A stretch of 64,000 nt of DNA from Novosphingobium guangzhouense (GCF_002896965.1 NZ_LYMM01000036.1:1-64000); one strand, 5' to 3'. Positions 26,859 to 36,269 are shown, counted from the first letter of the stretch. The notes: generated by a model from the letters alone, not told the origin. Program-made: numbers and translations.

Positions 26859-29618
26859 ATGATCACCAAGAGCTTTGCCGCGGCCGCAACCGCCGTCCTG
26901 TTGTGCAGCGCAGCATCCGCGCAGCAAATGGACGGCGATTTCGCCAGTTCCGTCAAGAACTGGACCACAAAGCCCGAGTTCATGAGCCCGTTGGTGGATC
27001 ATCTTCCCGCCTCGTCCACCATCCCGTCGCCCAAGCAGGTGCTGGGCCAGCACATCGGCGCGCCGAACACGCTGCACTACTACGAACAGATCATCAGCTA
27101 TTATCGCGCACTCGCCGCCGCAGCGCCTGACCGGGTAAAGATCATCGAAATCGGTAAATCCGAAGAAGGCCGCGAAAACGTGGTCGTCATGATCTCCTCG
27201 CCGGCCAACATCGCGAAGCTCGACACCTACCGCCAGAACCTTGGCCGTCTTGCCGATCCGCGCCAGATCAACGCCGCCGAAGCGGCCGACATCATCGCCG
27301 CGACCAAGCCGATCTATCACATCTCGGGTGGTCTGCACTCGGCCGAAACCGGGCCGCCGGAAATGCTGATGGAGCTGGCCTATCGTCTGCTGACGGAAGA
27401 CAGCCCGCTGATGAAATCCATCAGCGAAAACCTCGTCGTGTCACTTACGCCGGTGCTCGAAGCCGACGGACGCGATCGTTACGTCGACTGGTACTATCGC
27501 AACCTTATCGACGAACGCGATGACATGAACAAACCCGGCGGACCTCCGTACTGGGGCAAGTACATTTATCACGATAATAACCGTGATATCAATTTCTCGG
27601 ACGTCAGTGCCCGCGAACTGATGAAGTTCTACCTCGACTGGCATCCGCCGATCATGCACGAACTGCATGAATCCGTCCCTTTCATGTACACCTATTCAGG
27701 GCAGGCGCCGCAGAACCCCGATCTGGACCCCATTCTCTTCGGCGAATTGCCCTGGTTCTCGAACTTCGAGATGGCGCAGATGACCAAGTACGGCATGCCG
27801 GGCGTGTGGACGCACGGTTTCGTCGATGCCTGGACCCCCGGCTACCTTGCCTTCATGTCGTCGAACCACAACGGCATGTTGCGCATGTACGAAACCTTCG
27901 GAAATGCCGGCGCAACTACCATGCTGCGTCACGTGGCGCCTGAAGTGCAGTCTTCCGTGCGCGGCGGCGACTACACCAAGCGTGACTGGTATCGCCCTCT
28001 GCCTCCCTATAAGGAAGTCATGTGGTCGATGCGCAACAATACCAACTACATGGAAACCGGGGTGCTGACCGCGCTTGATCTGGCATCGCGCTTTCCGAAC
28101 GTAATCCTTGAAAACTTCTACAAGAAGAGCGCCAACGCGGTCGAGGCAGGCACCAAGGACGCTCCCTATGCCTACATCATCCCGGCGGGACAGGCGGATG
28201 AAGCGCGCCTCAAGTTCGTCACCGACGTGCTGCAGATGCAGGGTATCGAGATCGGCCGGGCAGGCCAGGCGATCAGGCTGAAGGACGCCTCCTACCCCGC
28301 CGGTTCGCTTGTGGTGAAGCTGAACCAGCCATATGGGCGCCTTGCCAAGATGCTGTTGCGTCTGCAGGATAATTACCCTGACGAAAAGCTCATGACTTAC
28401 GACGACGCTGCATGGACGATGGGTCTGATGACCCACACCAAGATCGTCGAAATCACCGACAAGGCCGTGCTCGACGTACCGGTGACGCCTTATGCAAAGG
28501 CGGTGCTGGCCGGATCGATCAGCGGTCCGGGCGCAGCGACCTATGCGGTGCTTGACGAAGGCTCCGTCAACATGGCGACGCTGCGTTATCGCCTGAAAGG
28601 CGTGGGCGTGCGCATTGTCGATGCACCCATGAAGGCCGGCGGCCAGACGATCCCGGCGGGGTCGTTCCTGGTGCCGGGCAGCGCTTACGCCACACTCAAG
28701 CCGCAGGTCGAGGAACTTGGCCTCAAGACGGTGAGCCTTGGCAAATCCGGATCGTTCACCGCCCATGACAGCACGCTGCCACGCACCGCAGTGTTCAGCA
28801 CATGGGGTGCCACCGAAAAGGTGGGCTGGCTGCGATACGCCTTCGACCAGCAGGACATCGACTATGACCTGATCTACAAGGAGCGTGTGCGGCAGGGTAA
28901 CCTGCGTGCCGATTTCGACGTGATCATCCTTCCCAATCAGGGCAAGTCCGCACGCGACATCGTCTTCGACCTGCCGATGAAGGGCAAGCCGCTGCCTTAT
29001 ACCAAAACGGAAAAGTACCGTTTTTCAGGTGACTTTGGTTCTTCGGAAGATATCCGCGGCGGTATGGGGCTGGAAGGTCTGATGGCGCTTCGCAAGTTCG
29101 TCGAAGAAGGCGGCACGCTGATCACCACGGGCAATGCCAGCGCCGTGCCGGTGCAGTTCGGCCTTGTCGATGATATCACCACCAGCGCCCCGCCGAAGGA
29201 CTTCTACGCGCCCGGCCCGATCGTGTCGGCGAAGGTGCTCAAGCCCGAAAGCCCGATATTCTACGGCTATCAGGGCGACATGACCGACGCGAAAATGCCG
29301 GTTCGCTGGGCCGATAACACCCTGTATGCCCTGCCAGATCGCCTGAAAGGGCAGGTGCTGATGCAGTTCCCCGGCGGCAAGGCAGGGGTGATGAGCGGCT
29401 TCATGCGCGAAGCCGAAGCGGTAAAGGACCGGGCGGCGATCATCAACGTGCCGCAGGGCAACGGCCGCATCCTGATGTTCGCCACGAACCCGATCTGGCG
29501 CTGGCAGAACTTCGGCGAATTCCGCATGCTTTACAACGCCATGCTCAACTGGAAGCAGCTGGGCGCAACCGATGCCGCGCCCTCTGCCCCGCCGCCGGTG
29601 CCCGAAGGCCAGCGCTGA
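26859..29618 (+). CDS. Secreted M14-family zinc carboxypeptidase
   Basis: A 919-residue exported peptidase with signal peptide (LLCSAASAQQ). The M14 zinc site is visible: His160 and Glu163 in SGGLHSAETG and a later His (267 or 270) in MHELHES; NNRDIN supplies the substrate-carboxylate Arg. The peptidase domain spans about 65-400, followed by a long C-terminal beta-rich and GATase-like region (about 600-880) that occurs in the large sphingomonad M14 proteins. It should remove C-terminal residues from peptides in the periplasm. AGGAGG sets the start. It is divergent from a TonB receptor/amidohydrolase pair and followed by a strong terminator. Confidence 0.88.
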   Translation: MITKSFAAAATAVLLCSAASAQQMDGDFASSVKNWTTKPEFMSPLVDHLPASSTIPSPKQVLGQHIGAPNTLHYYEQIISYYRALAAAAPDRVKIIEIGKSEEGRENVVVMISSPANIAKLDTYRQNLGRLADPRQINAAEAADIIAATKPIYHISGGLHSAETGPPEMLMELAYRLLTEDSPLMKSISENLVVSLTPVLEADGRDRYVDWYYRNLIDERDDMNKPGGPPYWGKYIYHDNNRDINFSDVSARELMKFYLDWHPPIMHELHESVPFMYTYSGQAPQNPDLDPILFGELPWFSNFEMAQMTKYGMPGVWTHGFVDAWTPGYLAFMSSNHNGMLRMYETFGNAGATTMLRHVAPEVQSSVRGGDYTKRDWYRPLPPYKEVMWSMRNNTNYMETGVLTALDLASRFPNVILENFYKKSANAVEAGTKDAPYAYIIPAGQADEARLKFVTDVLQMQGIEIGRAGQAIRLKDASYPAGSLVVKLNQPYGRLAKMLLRLQDNYPDEKLMTYDDAAWTMGLMTHTKIVEITDKAVLDVPVTPYAKAVLAGSISGPGAATYAVLDEGSVNMATLRYRLKGVGVRIVDAPMKAGGQTIPAGSFLVPGSAYATLKPQVEELGLKTVSLGKSGSFTAHDSTLPRTAVFSTWGATEKVGWLRYAFDQQDIDYDLIYKERVRQGNLRADFDVIILPNQGKSARDIVFDLPMKGKPLPYTKTEKYRFSGDFGSSEDIRGGMGLEGLMALRKFVEEGGTLITTGNASAVPVQFGLVDDITTSAPPKDFYAPGPIVSAKVLKPESPIFYGYQGDMTDAKMPVRWADNTLYALPDRLKGQVLMQFPGGKAGVMSGFMREAEAVKDRAAIINVPQGNGRILMFATNPIWRWQNFGEFRMLYNAMLNWKQLGATDAAPSAPPPVPEGQR

Positions 29619-29642
29619 GGAAGACTCGGACAAATGAAAAAG

Positions 29643-29678
29643 GCCGGGAGTGGCGCCCCACTCCCGGCCTTTTCTTTG
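29643..29678. terminator. Strong bidirectional Rho-independent terminator
   Basis: A perfect 12-bp stem (GGCCGGGAGTGG at 29643-29654 and its complement at 29659-29670) with a CGCC loop is flanked by an A run upstream and TTTTCTTT downstream. It can serve both the M14 peptidase gene and the convergent aminotransferase gene. Confidence 0.9.
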
Positions 29679-29693
29679 CGCCGTAGCCCTGAA

Positions 29694-30884
29694 CTATGAA
29701 GCGACCCGCAGCGCAACGTCTGCCAGCGCTTCAGTGAATGCGCCGACGCGCTCCAGCGGCAGGGCAGCCAGATTGACCCGCCCGTCAGGCGCCACGAAGA
29801 TGGCAAAGCGCGAACGCAGGCGCTCCACCTGCGCGCCATCAAGGGGCAACAGACAGAACATGCCGCCCTGCCCTGCCACACCGCCAAGGCCAAGGGCGTC
29901 GGCACCGGGACTGGCCGCAAGAGCCCGGCGCGTCGCGCGCAGGCGGTTGCGCATGGCGTCCAGTTCCTCACGCCATATCGCGGCGAGACCGGCATCATCA
30001 AGGATGGTACGTACCACGGCTGCACCGTGATCGGGGGGCATGGAGTATGAACACCGGGCGATGCCACGGGCGTTGGCCATCGCCAGATCCAGTCCCGCCG
30101 CATCGTTTCCATAGCATAGCAGCGCACCGACCCTGTCGCGATACAACCCGAAGGTCTTGTTGCACGACACCGCGATGACAGCTTCCGGCACGACGCCGAG
30201 CAGATCGCGCATGCCGCGTGCGTCTTCCTCCACACCTGCACCAAAGCCCTGATAGGCGAGGTCGATCAGAGGGATCAGCCCCCTGTCGGCCAGCGCACGG
30301 CCGATCTTCGTCCACGTGGCAATGTCGGGATCGATCCCGGTCGGATTGTGACCGCAGCCTTGCAACAGGAAAGCGTCACCGGGACTGGCCTGCTGCACCG
30401 CTGCAAGGAATGCGTCCAGCGCGAAGCCTCCGCCCTGTTCGTCGACATGGGAATATGTCCGGACCGGCAGGCCCGCTGCCGCGAACAAGGGCAAGTGATT
30501 GCTCCAGGTCGGCGTCCCCAGCCAGATCTTGCGCGAAACACCGCCAGCGCCAAGCAGCCCCGCCGCGATGCTGAGCGCCCCGGTGCCGCCCACCGTCTGA
30601 ATTCCGCGCGCCTGCCCCGAAAGGCCGCGCCCAAGCACAAGTTCGCCAAGGCATTCGGCAAAGCGGCGATCCCCATCGGGACCAAGATAGGACTTGGAAG
30701 GCTGATCGCGCACAAGCCTTTCCTCGGCCAGCTTGACGGCGCGCATGACCGGCGTGCGGCCGTGATCGTCGCGGTAAACGCCGACCGACAGATCCAGCTT
30801 GCCCGGCCGCTGGTCGCTGGCGAAGGCTTCGATAAGCGACAACAAGGGGTCGGGCTTCTGCGCATCCAAACAACTGAAAAACAT
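29694..30884 (-). CDS. Aromatic/aspartate-type aminotransferase (class I, TyrB/AspC-like)
   Basis: A 396-residue PLP enzyme. The conserved N-terminal segment KLDLSVGVYRDDHG, the cofactor-contact regions GGTGALSIA and GCGHNPTGIDP, and the Lys of AVSCNKTFGLYRDRVG identify the Iα branch of class I aminotransferases, which covers aspartate and aromatic amino acids. Length matches. AGGGA precedes the ATG. It is divergent from an Lrp/AsnC regulator, the usual arrangement for amino-acid-responsive control. Transamination of peptide-derived aromatic amino acids, including tryptophan, is possible but specificity cannot be read from the sequence. Confidence 0.88.
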   Translation of the reverse strand: MFFSCLDAQKPDPLLSLIEAFASDQRPGKLDLSVGVYRDDHGRTPVMRAVKLAEERLVRDQPSKSYLGPDGDRRFAECLGELVLGRGLSGQARGIQTVGGTGALSIAAGLLGAGGVSRKIWLGTPTWSNHLPLFAAAGLPVRTYSHVDEQGGGFALDAFLAAVQQASPGDAFLLQGCGHNPTGIDPDIATWTKIGRALADRGLIPLIDLAYQGFGAGVEEDARGMRDLLGVVPEAVIAVSCNKTFGLYRDRVGALLCYGNDAAGLDLAMANARGIARCSYSMPPDHGAAVVRTILDDAGLAAIWREELDAMRNRLRATRRALAASPGADALGLGGVAGQGGMFCLLPLDGAQVERLRSRFAIFVAPDGRVNLAALPLERVGAFTEALADVALRVAS

Positions 30885-31045
30885 TGCGTTCCCTGATCGA
30901 CAAAATCTTTGGGCCTTGTACGCTCAACCGCTTGCGCACGGTTTGCTTTTTCTGCGTTTTAGGCCAGTAATTCACACGGATCGCTCATAATCACGCCAAT
31001 ATGCGCACACAGTCCGCATCTTCTTTTCGCAACAGGAGCTCCATT
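30885..31045. promoter_or_regulatory. Divergent control region between aminotransferase and Lrp/AsnC gene
   Basis: The gap of about 160 bp is T/A-richer than its neighbours (GGTTTGCTTTTTCTGCGTTT near 30941) and should contain both promoters and an Lrp site. AGGAG at 31034-31038 serves the GTG start at 31046. Confidence 0.4.
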
Positions 31046-31522
31046 GTGCCCAAGGACCGCCTCGATCACTTCGACCGCAAGATTCTGGAACTCGTGCAAC
31101 GCAACGGCGACCTTGGCCCCAGCGAATTGAGCACTCTGATCCACCTGTCACCCTCTCAATCGTCGCGAAGGCTGCAGCGGCTGCGGGAAGAAGGATATAT
31201 CGAACGCACGGCAGCGATCCTCAATCCTGAAAAGCTGAACCTTGGAATATCGGCCTATGTTTCGGTGCGGCTGAGATCGCAGGCCGCCGAACTGGTTCAG
31301 TCCTTTCGCAAGCGAGTGGAAACGCTGCCTGAAATCGTATCGTGCGACTACACCACCGGAGAGATCGACTTCATGCTCCGCGTCCATACCAAGGACCTGC
31401 AATCCTACAGCGAGTTCATCAATTCCAAGCTTTTCGCCGGCAACGAGGTCGACAATGTGCGCACTTTCATCATCATGCAGCAGCTCAAGAGCACGACAGC
31501 ACTAAGCCTGGAGTATTGCTGA
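31046..31522 (+). CDS. Lrp/AsnC-family transcriptional regulator
   Basis: A 158-residue regulator with an N-terminal helix-turn-helix (DHFDRKILELVQRNGDLG; LSTLIHLSPSQSSRRLQRLREEGYI) and a C-terminal RAM effector domain (LNLGISAYVSVRL; SCDYTTGEIDFMLRVHTKDL). I choose the GTG start because AGGAG lies 8 bases upstream; an ATG at 31001 would add 15 residues without a ribosome site. The Lrp family senses amino acids. The divergent aminotransferase is the likely target. Confidence 0.9.
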   Translation: MPKDRLDHFDRKILELVQRNGDLGPSELSTLIHLSPSQSSRRLQRLREEGYIERTAAILNPEKLNLGISAYVSVRLRSQAAELVQSFRKRVETLPEIVSCDYTTGEIDFMLRVHTKDLQSYSEFINSKLFAGNEVDNVRTFIIMQQLKSTTALSLEYC

Positions 31523-31737
31523 ACGATCCGGGCCGACAGGCGAGAGGGGCGCTTGCACCGACAAGCCGCAACCATGCACGCTCGTTGCAAAATCCAGGAG
31601 GAACGGCGCGATAACGCACACACATCGCACGGCTTTTTGCGTAGTTCTCGCCTGAAGCCCATTCGCAACCGGGAAAGCACCGTGTCCGACATTGTATTAC
31701 CACACCTGCTGCAACAGATATGCGTTGCGGGGCACCG
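31523..31737. other. Intergenic region, no gene seen
   Basis: The 215 bp between the Lrp-type regulator and the PanE-like gene contain no frame with family support and no copy of the TTGA-N4-TCAA motif seen further right. A promoter for the PanE-like gene is expected here. Confidence 0.4.
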
Positions 31738-32703
31738 ATGAACGCGGCGCATCGCATTTGCGTGATGGGCGCGGGGGCCATCGGGACGATGGTGGCGGCC
31801 AGACTGGCGCTGGCCGGCAACGAAGTGACAGTCGTGGCGCGCGGCGCGCGTCTGCAGGACATTGCCGCCAACGGCCTGCGCATGCGCGGCGCCGATGGGA
31901 CCAGCCACACCGTCAGGGTCCACGCGCGCGCGGCCGGCGATGTGGAAGTGCAGGATATCGTCTTCATCGCGCTCAAGAGCGGCGATCTTCCCGCAGCCTT
32001 GCCCGACCTGCTCAGGCTCGTCGGGCCCCGCACCCTGCTGGTGCCGCTGATCAACGGCATCCCCTGGTGGTATCGGCAGCCGCACGCGGCCGCGCCCATT
32101 ACGGCGGTCGATCCGGAAGGCGCTTTGGCTGCGGCATTCGACCCGCAGCGCGTCGTGGGATCAGTCGTATTCCTTACAAGTGCCCTTGCTGCGGATGGCG
32201 CGATCGACGTGCGCGGCGCGGAACGCCTTATCCTTGGCCCTGCGGTAAGCGGGGAAATCGCGGGCACAGGGACCGTTGCCGCGCTGTTCGAGGACACCCC
32301 GATAGAGGTTCGCACGGTGTCCGACCTGCGCCCGGAACTTTGGGCCAAAGTGGCACTCAACCTTGCGACCAATCCGCTGTCCGTGGTTGCCGATGCCACG
32401 CTGGAACAGCAGTTCCATTCACCCTCGCTGCGGCCGGTGGTCATCTCGGCGCTCGAAGAGGCCATCCGGCTAGCGCGCGCGCACGGGATCGAGCCCAGCC
32501 TCACTCTGGAACAGATGCTTGAGATCGGCGGGCGGGCCGGGCCGTTCTACACGTCGATGGCGCAGGACTATCGGCGCGGCACACCGCTGGAACTGGGCGC
32601 GATCTGCCAGTCGGTCTTCGATCTGGCCGAAGAGGCAGGCGTTGCCATGCCAGTGGCGCGCCTGATCCATGACCTGTGCCGCTTCCGGGCCGGGCAGGGA
32701 TAA
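31738..32703 (+). CDS. PanE/ApbA-family 2-dehydropantoate 2-reductase-like protein (first copy)
   Basis: A 321-residue NADP-dependent reductase. The N-terminal Rossmann motif CVMGAGAIGTMVAARLA, the active-site Lys in LWAKVALNLATNPLS and the C-terminal helical domain with the PFYTSMAQD(Y)RRG acid motif identify the family. True PanE makes pantoate, but sphingomonad catabolic loci often carry paralogues acting on other 2-oxo acids. A start at 31738 has GGGG upstream. The gene is convergent with the iac operon (24-bp gap to iacG) and has its own promoter. Another paralogue lies at 48884-49789. Its role here is uncertain. Confidence 0.8.
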   Translation: MNAAHRICVMGAGAIGTMVAARLALAGNEVTVVARGARLQDIAANGLRMRGADGTSHTVRVHARAAGDVEVQDIVFIALKSGDLPAALPDLLRLVGPRTLLVPLINGIPWWYRQPHAAAPITAVDPEGALAAAFDPQRVVGSVVFLTSALAADGAIDVRGAERLILGPAVSGEIAGTGTVAALFEDTPIEVRTVSDLRPELWAKVALNLATNPLSVVADATLEQQFHSPSLRPVVISALEEAIRLARAHGIEPSLTLEQMLEIGGRAGPFYTSMAQDYRRGTPLELGAICQSVFDLAEEAGVAMPVARLIHDLCRFRAGQG

Positions 32704-32726
32704 CTCGACGGCTGGCCCAGGCCGGC

Positions 32727-33221
32727 CTAGCCTGTCACCGTCTGCGGCAGGCGGTGATAGGCGCGGCCGAAATAGACCAGCCCATCGCCGTCCTCGCGCA
32801 TGCGCAGTTCCTCCACCGCGCAGACGAACATGCTGTGCGTCCCGACCTCGTGGATCGAGGTAACCCGGCATCCAAATGTGCACAGCGCACCGGACAAGGC
32901 TGCGGCGCCGTTGGCCATGGCCGACCACGATCCTTGCGCAAAACGTTCATCCGCACTTGCCGCATGTCCCGCAAACAGTGCCGAAAGGGGCTCTTGCCCG
33001 GCGCTCAGCACATTGACGCACAGAACGCCGTTGGCCTCGACCAGAGCGTGCATGCGCGCGCTCTTGTTGATGCATACCAGCAGCGAAGCGGGCGTATCAC
33101 TGATGCTGCACACGGCCGACGCGGTCATCCCGTGGCGGCCGCCCGGACCATCCGTGGTGATGATGTTCACCGCAGCGCCAAGGCGGGCCATGGCCGCACG
33201 GAAGTCCGGGCTTTCTATCAT
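32727..33221 (-). CDS. iacG: IacG-like flavin reductase for the indole-acetate monooxygenase
   Basis: A 164-residue flavin reductase-like protein of the HpaC type. Visible segments are AAVNIITTDG, GMTASAVCSISDTPASLLVC (FMN binding) and CRVTSIHEVGTHSMFVC. Such proteins supply reduced flavin to a separate oxygenase. In the iac pathway IacG serves IacA. It is the last gene of the iac run, 13 bp after the SDR gene. The assignment rests on family plus gene context. Confidence 0.8.
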   Translation of the reverse strand: MIESPDFRAAMARLGAAVNIITTDGPGGRHGMTASAVCSISDTPASLLVCINKSARMHALVEANGVLCVNVLSAGQEPLSALFAGHAASADERFAQGSWSAMANGAAALSGALCTFGCRVTSIHEVGTHSMFVCAVEELRMREDGDGLVYFGRAYHRLPQTVTG

Positions 33222-33234
33222 CGTGCAGCGGCCC

Positions 33235-33981
33235 TCAGCGCATGAACAGCCCGCCGTTGACGTCCCAGGTGGCGCCATTGGCGAAGAAGGCGTTTTCACC
33301 GGCAAGATGCACGGCCGTGTCGGCCACGTAATCGAGCGAGCCCAGGCGCTGCACCGGAATCCCCGCGACGATGCCCGCCAGTTTGTCCTGCGGCACCAGC
33401 GCGCGCACGGCAGGACTGTCGAGCGGCCCCGGCGCAATCGCGTTGACCGTAACCCCGAACGGACCAAGATCGCGCGCGAAGACCTTGGTAAGCGTGATGA
33501 TCCCGCCCTTGGACGCGGCATAGTGCGCCCCGGTGGCAGTGCCGCCGTTCTGTCCCGCCAGCGAGGCCATGTTGACGATCCGCCCCACTCCCCGCTCCTT
33601 GAAGTAGCGCCCGAAGACCTGGCAACCTACGAACGTGCCGCGCAAGTTGACCTGCACCACGCGGTCGAATTCGTCCGGGTCGATCTCCAGCACCGGGCGC
33701 GCCACGGTGACCACGGCGTTGTTCACCAGCGCGTCGACTGAACCCCATAGCGCGACGAGCCGGTCCCGCGCGGCCTCGAAGGCGGCCTGATCGCGCACGT
33801 CGAGCGCGAAGCCGACCGCCGTTTCCCCAGCTGGATCAAGGGCTTCGGCACAGGCGATCGCCGCCGCTTCGTCAATATCGGATACGCCCACGCGGTAACC
33901 CGCGCGGTGGAAGGCGGCGGATAGCGCCGCCCCCAGCCCTTGCGCGCCGCCGGTAATCAAAACGGTCCGTGCGCTGCTCAT
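33235..33981 (-). CDS. iacE: IacE-like short-chain dehydrogenase/reductase
   Basis: A 248-residue classical SDR: TGGAQGLG cofactor loop at 10-17, NNAVVT strand, catalytic Ser in VNMASLAG, and Tyr-Lys in HYAASKGG. In known iac clusters IacE acts on the oxidised indole-acetate intermediate on the way to dioxindole-3-acetate. Its ATG overlaps the iacD stop (ATGA). A Thr-Val-rich segment (NAVVTVAR) replaces the usual NNAG, a minor deviation that need not affect function. Confidence 0.8.
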   Translation of the reverse strand: MSSARTVLITGGAQGLGAALSAAFHRAGYRVGVSDIDEAAAIACAEALDPAGETAVGFALDVRDQAAFEAARDRLVALWGSVDALVNNAVVTVARPVLEIDPDEFDRVVQVNLRGTFVGCQVFGRYFKERGVGRIVNMASLAGQNGGTATGAHYAASKGGIITLTKVFARDLGPFGVTVNAIAPGPLDSPAVRALVPQDKLAGIVAGIPVQRLGSLDYVADTAVHLAGENAFFANGATWDVNGGLFMR

Positions 33982-34478
33982 AGCAGGTATCCGATGCCGA
34001 ACTGATAATCCTCGGCATTGATGAGGGTGACGATCTTCTCATCAAGCAGCAGGGTGCCGTCAGGGGCGCGCACGATGCGATAACGCATGTCGGCGGGCAG
34101 GAAGCGCATGTGGCCATACTTGTATTCGGCCAGCATCTGCGCCGCGCGCAGTTCGATGAAGTCGTCCCCCGATGCCGTCACCACAAAGCGCGACACCGTG
34201 CGCACCGTACGCGCGGGCGGCGCAGACGACATCGAGAAGCCCGAAAGCAGCCGCTTGGCACGGGCTTCGCGCATCACCTTGTTGTCGTAGACGATGTTGA
34301 GCACTTCGGCGTAGTCGGCCGGATCGCGCTCGGTCGGGATGATGTACTTGCCGCCTTCGGTCCAAAGCTTGAGCCAGGGCTTGTAGTCCAGCCGGTCAAG
34401 CAGGTCCGCTTCGGCCCAGATGAACTGCGTGGCTTCGGCCAGCGTGATCGTTGCGGTCATTTCCAGCGCCTCGCTCAT
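33978..34478 (-). CDS. iacD: IacD-like beta subunit of Rieske ring-hydroxylating oxygenase
   Basis: A 166-residue protein of the SnoaL-like small-subunit family of ring-hydroxylating oxygenases, with FIWAEADLLDRLDYKPWLKLW and GGKYIIPTERDP near the N terminus and RTVSRFVVTAS in the middle. It has no catalytic metal site and provides structure for the alpha subunit. Start and stop codons overlap with both neighbours (ATGA at each junction), so stoichiometric translation with iacC and iacE is likely. The start at 34478 fits AAGGA upstream. Confidence 0.85.
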   Translation of the reverse strand: MSEALEMTATITLAEATQFIWAEADLLDRLDYKPWLKLWTEGGKYIIPTERDPADYAEVLNIVYDNKVMREARAKRLLSGFSMSSAPPARTVRTVSRFVVTASGDDFIELRAAQMLAEYKYGHMRFLPADMRYRIVRAPDGTLLLDEKIVTLINAEDYQFGIGYLL

Positions 34479-35731
34479 GCCGTCATCATCCTTTTCCACT
34501 GCTGGTAGGCAGCGCGCATGCCGGTTTCGGCGCTGACGTCGCCCGCGTTATGGCCCGGCTCGGCCACGCCTGCGGGCGCATCGACGCCGCGGTTGAGCAT
34601 GATCCACAAGTCCTCGCCCGCGTGGGCTCCGCGCTGGACGCGCTCCCACCCCTCGGCATCGTCGGGGGTCCCGAAGCCCATCGGGCCCTGGAAGTGTTCG
34701 TGCAGCCGCAGACGCTCGCGGTTGCCCGCCGCCGGGCCGCCGTCCATCCCGATCGCCACGTGCATGATCTCGGTTTCCTCGACAGTGACCGGGCGAAGCA
34801 CGCGGAAGAACGCCATCGAACAGGCGACGTTGGGGAACAGGTTGAGGTTGAAGCCCGAACCGCCCACCGCGCGCACGACCTTGCGCACCGTGGCGTCATC
34901 GTGGCCTTCGTCACGCAGTTCCTGCGCCAGTTCCGCGAAGCGATCGGGGATCGGCGCGTCGAGGTTGTCTTCAAGGTCGATAAGATCGGGGATCATCACC
35001 ATGACCGAATGGCCATTGCCCAGATCCTCGACCCAGCCGCCCTGCCCCAACACGTCGAACACATTCTCCGTCTCGGCATCGAGGCTGTCGAGGAAGGTCT
35101 TGTGGACGATCGGGAAGTGGTAGGCGTCCGTCGTGTTCTCCAGCTGGATCTTCCAGTTGCCGGGGAAGCGGAACTTGTGTTCGCCAAGGGTCTTCACGCC
35201 GTAACCGGCGCCCTGCTTCATGAACAGGTCCATCCATTTGCGCGCCGGGCCGAGGTAATCGACCAGCGGTTCGATATCATTGTTGAACGTGGCGAAGATC
35301 ATGCCCTGGTACGTCTCGACGCGCAGCGAGATCAGCGGGAATTCGCTCTTGTCGAAATCTTCCGGGTAACCGGCGGCGTGCGGCACCTTGCGCAAGGTGC
35401 CGTCGGGATCGTAGCTCCAGCCGTGATAGGGGCAGACGAAGACGCTGGCCTTGCCCTTCTTCTTCTCGCACACGCTGGCGGCGCGGTGGCGGCAGCGGTT
35501 GAGCAGGACGTTGACCTTCATCTCGCGGTCGCGCGTGACGATCACCGGCTCGCGGCCGACCCACGATGTCTTGAAGCTGTTCTTTACGGGAACGTCGCTT
35601 TCATGGGCGACCCAGACCCAGGTGTTCTTGAAGATGCGGTCCATCTCCTCGTCGAAGATGGTCCCGTCGCGATAAAGCGAGGTATGGACCCGGTCTTCGC
35701 GGACGAGCGTGGCGTAGTCATGGTCGCTCAT
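34475..35731 (-). CDS. iacC: IacC-like alpha subunit of Rieske ring-hydroxylating oxygenase
   Basis: A 418-residue oxygenase subunit. The Rieske [2Fe-2S] ligands are Cys80-Arg-His82 and Cys100-Pro-Tyr-His103. The mononuclear iron site is Asn199-x2-Asp202-x2-His205-x4-His210 in NTTDAYHFPIVH. In the iac pathway IacCD converts the oxidised indole-acetate intermediate towards catechol. An AGGAGG site sets the start at 35731. The electron-transfer partner IacF is not found in this window, so another reductase must supply electrons. Confidence 0.92.
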   Translation of the reverse strand: MSDHDYATLVREDRVHTSLYRDGTIFDEEMDRIFKNTWVWVAHESDVPVKNSFKTSWVGREPVIVTRDREMKVNVLLNRCRHRAASVCEKKKGKASVFVCPYHGWSYDPDGTLRKVPHAAGYPEDFDKSEFPLISLRVETYQGMIFATFNNDIEPLVDYLGPARKWMDLFMKQGAGYGVKTLGEHKFRFPGNWKIQLENTTDAYHFPIVHKTFLDSLDAETENVFDVLGQGGWVEDLGNGHSVMVMIPDLIDLEDNLDAPIPDRFAELAQELRDEGHDDATVRKVVRAVGGSGFNLNLFPNVACSMAFFRVLRPVTVEETEIMHVAIGMDGGPAAGNRERLRLHEHFQGPMGFGTPDDAEGWERVQRGAHAGEDLWIMLNRGVDAPAGVAEPGHNAGDVSAETGMRAAYQQWKRMMTA

Positions 35732-35753
35732 AGCTGCCTCCTGATGTGTGTCG

Positions 35754-36269
35754 TTATTCTGATGCGTCCGGCACCGAGATCGGCGCCTCGTCGTTCCACG
35801 GCCCGACATCGCGGGAAAAGATGTTCTCGGTAACGAAGCGGGCGATGCGCCAGACGCCGTCCTGACGCTGGAAATCCAGCGTCAGGGCCGCGCTGCGCAA
35901 GTCCGAGCGTCCATCACGGTAAGTCGACACCTGAAGCATCATCCAGCCCGCGGTAGCGCTGTCATCGCCGGTAACCTCGATGACCTCGGAAGAAAGGTAG
36001 TGGGCATTGAGCGCGAAGTGGGGCGGGTTCGAATAGCTTGCCAGCATCGCCACGATCGCGTCGCGCCCTTCGTGCCGCCCGAAAGCCTTGCGGTAGCGTC
36101 CACGCCCTTCCCACACCGCATCCGCAGCGAACAGGTCGCCCAACTCGTCGAAAGGCGTTTCCGGGCCAAGCGTGTCGCACAGGCGGAAGTAGCGCATGGC
36201 CACGCGGCGCACCGCCACTTCCGCCTCCAGCAGCGCGACCCGCCGGGCCAGAAGAGCCATTTCGTTCAT
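35754..36269 (-). CDS. iacI: IacI-like SnoaL-family protein
   Basis: A 171-residue protein of the SnoaL/NTF2-like cone fold (RRVAMRYFRLCDTLG; LGDLFAADAVWEGRGRYRK; TAGWMMLQVSTYRDG; VWRIARFVTENIF). The family is used for many small hydratases, isomerases and cyclases. Its length and place next to iacB and iacC match IacI of known indole-acetate clusters, whose exact reaction is not settled. Its ATG overlaps the iacB stop (ATGA), and it ends 22 bp before iacC. Confidence 0.75.
   Translation of the reverse strand: MNEMALLARRVALLEAEVAVRRVAMRYFRLCDTLGPETPFDELGDLFAADAVWEGRGRYRKAFGRHEGRDAIVAMLASYSNPPHFALNAHYLSSEVIEVTGDDSATAGWMMLQVSTYRDGRSDLRSAALTLDFQRQDGVWRIARFVTENIFSRDVGPWNDEAPISVPDASE

Noticed and set aside
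34451..35833. 460-codon frame antisense to the Rieske alpha subunit
   Set aside because: The Rieske gene on the other strand has all iron ligands; this frame has no family features.
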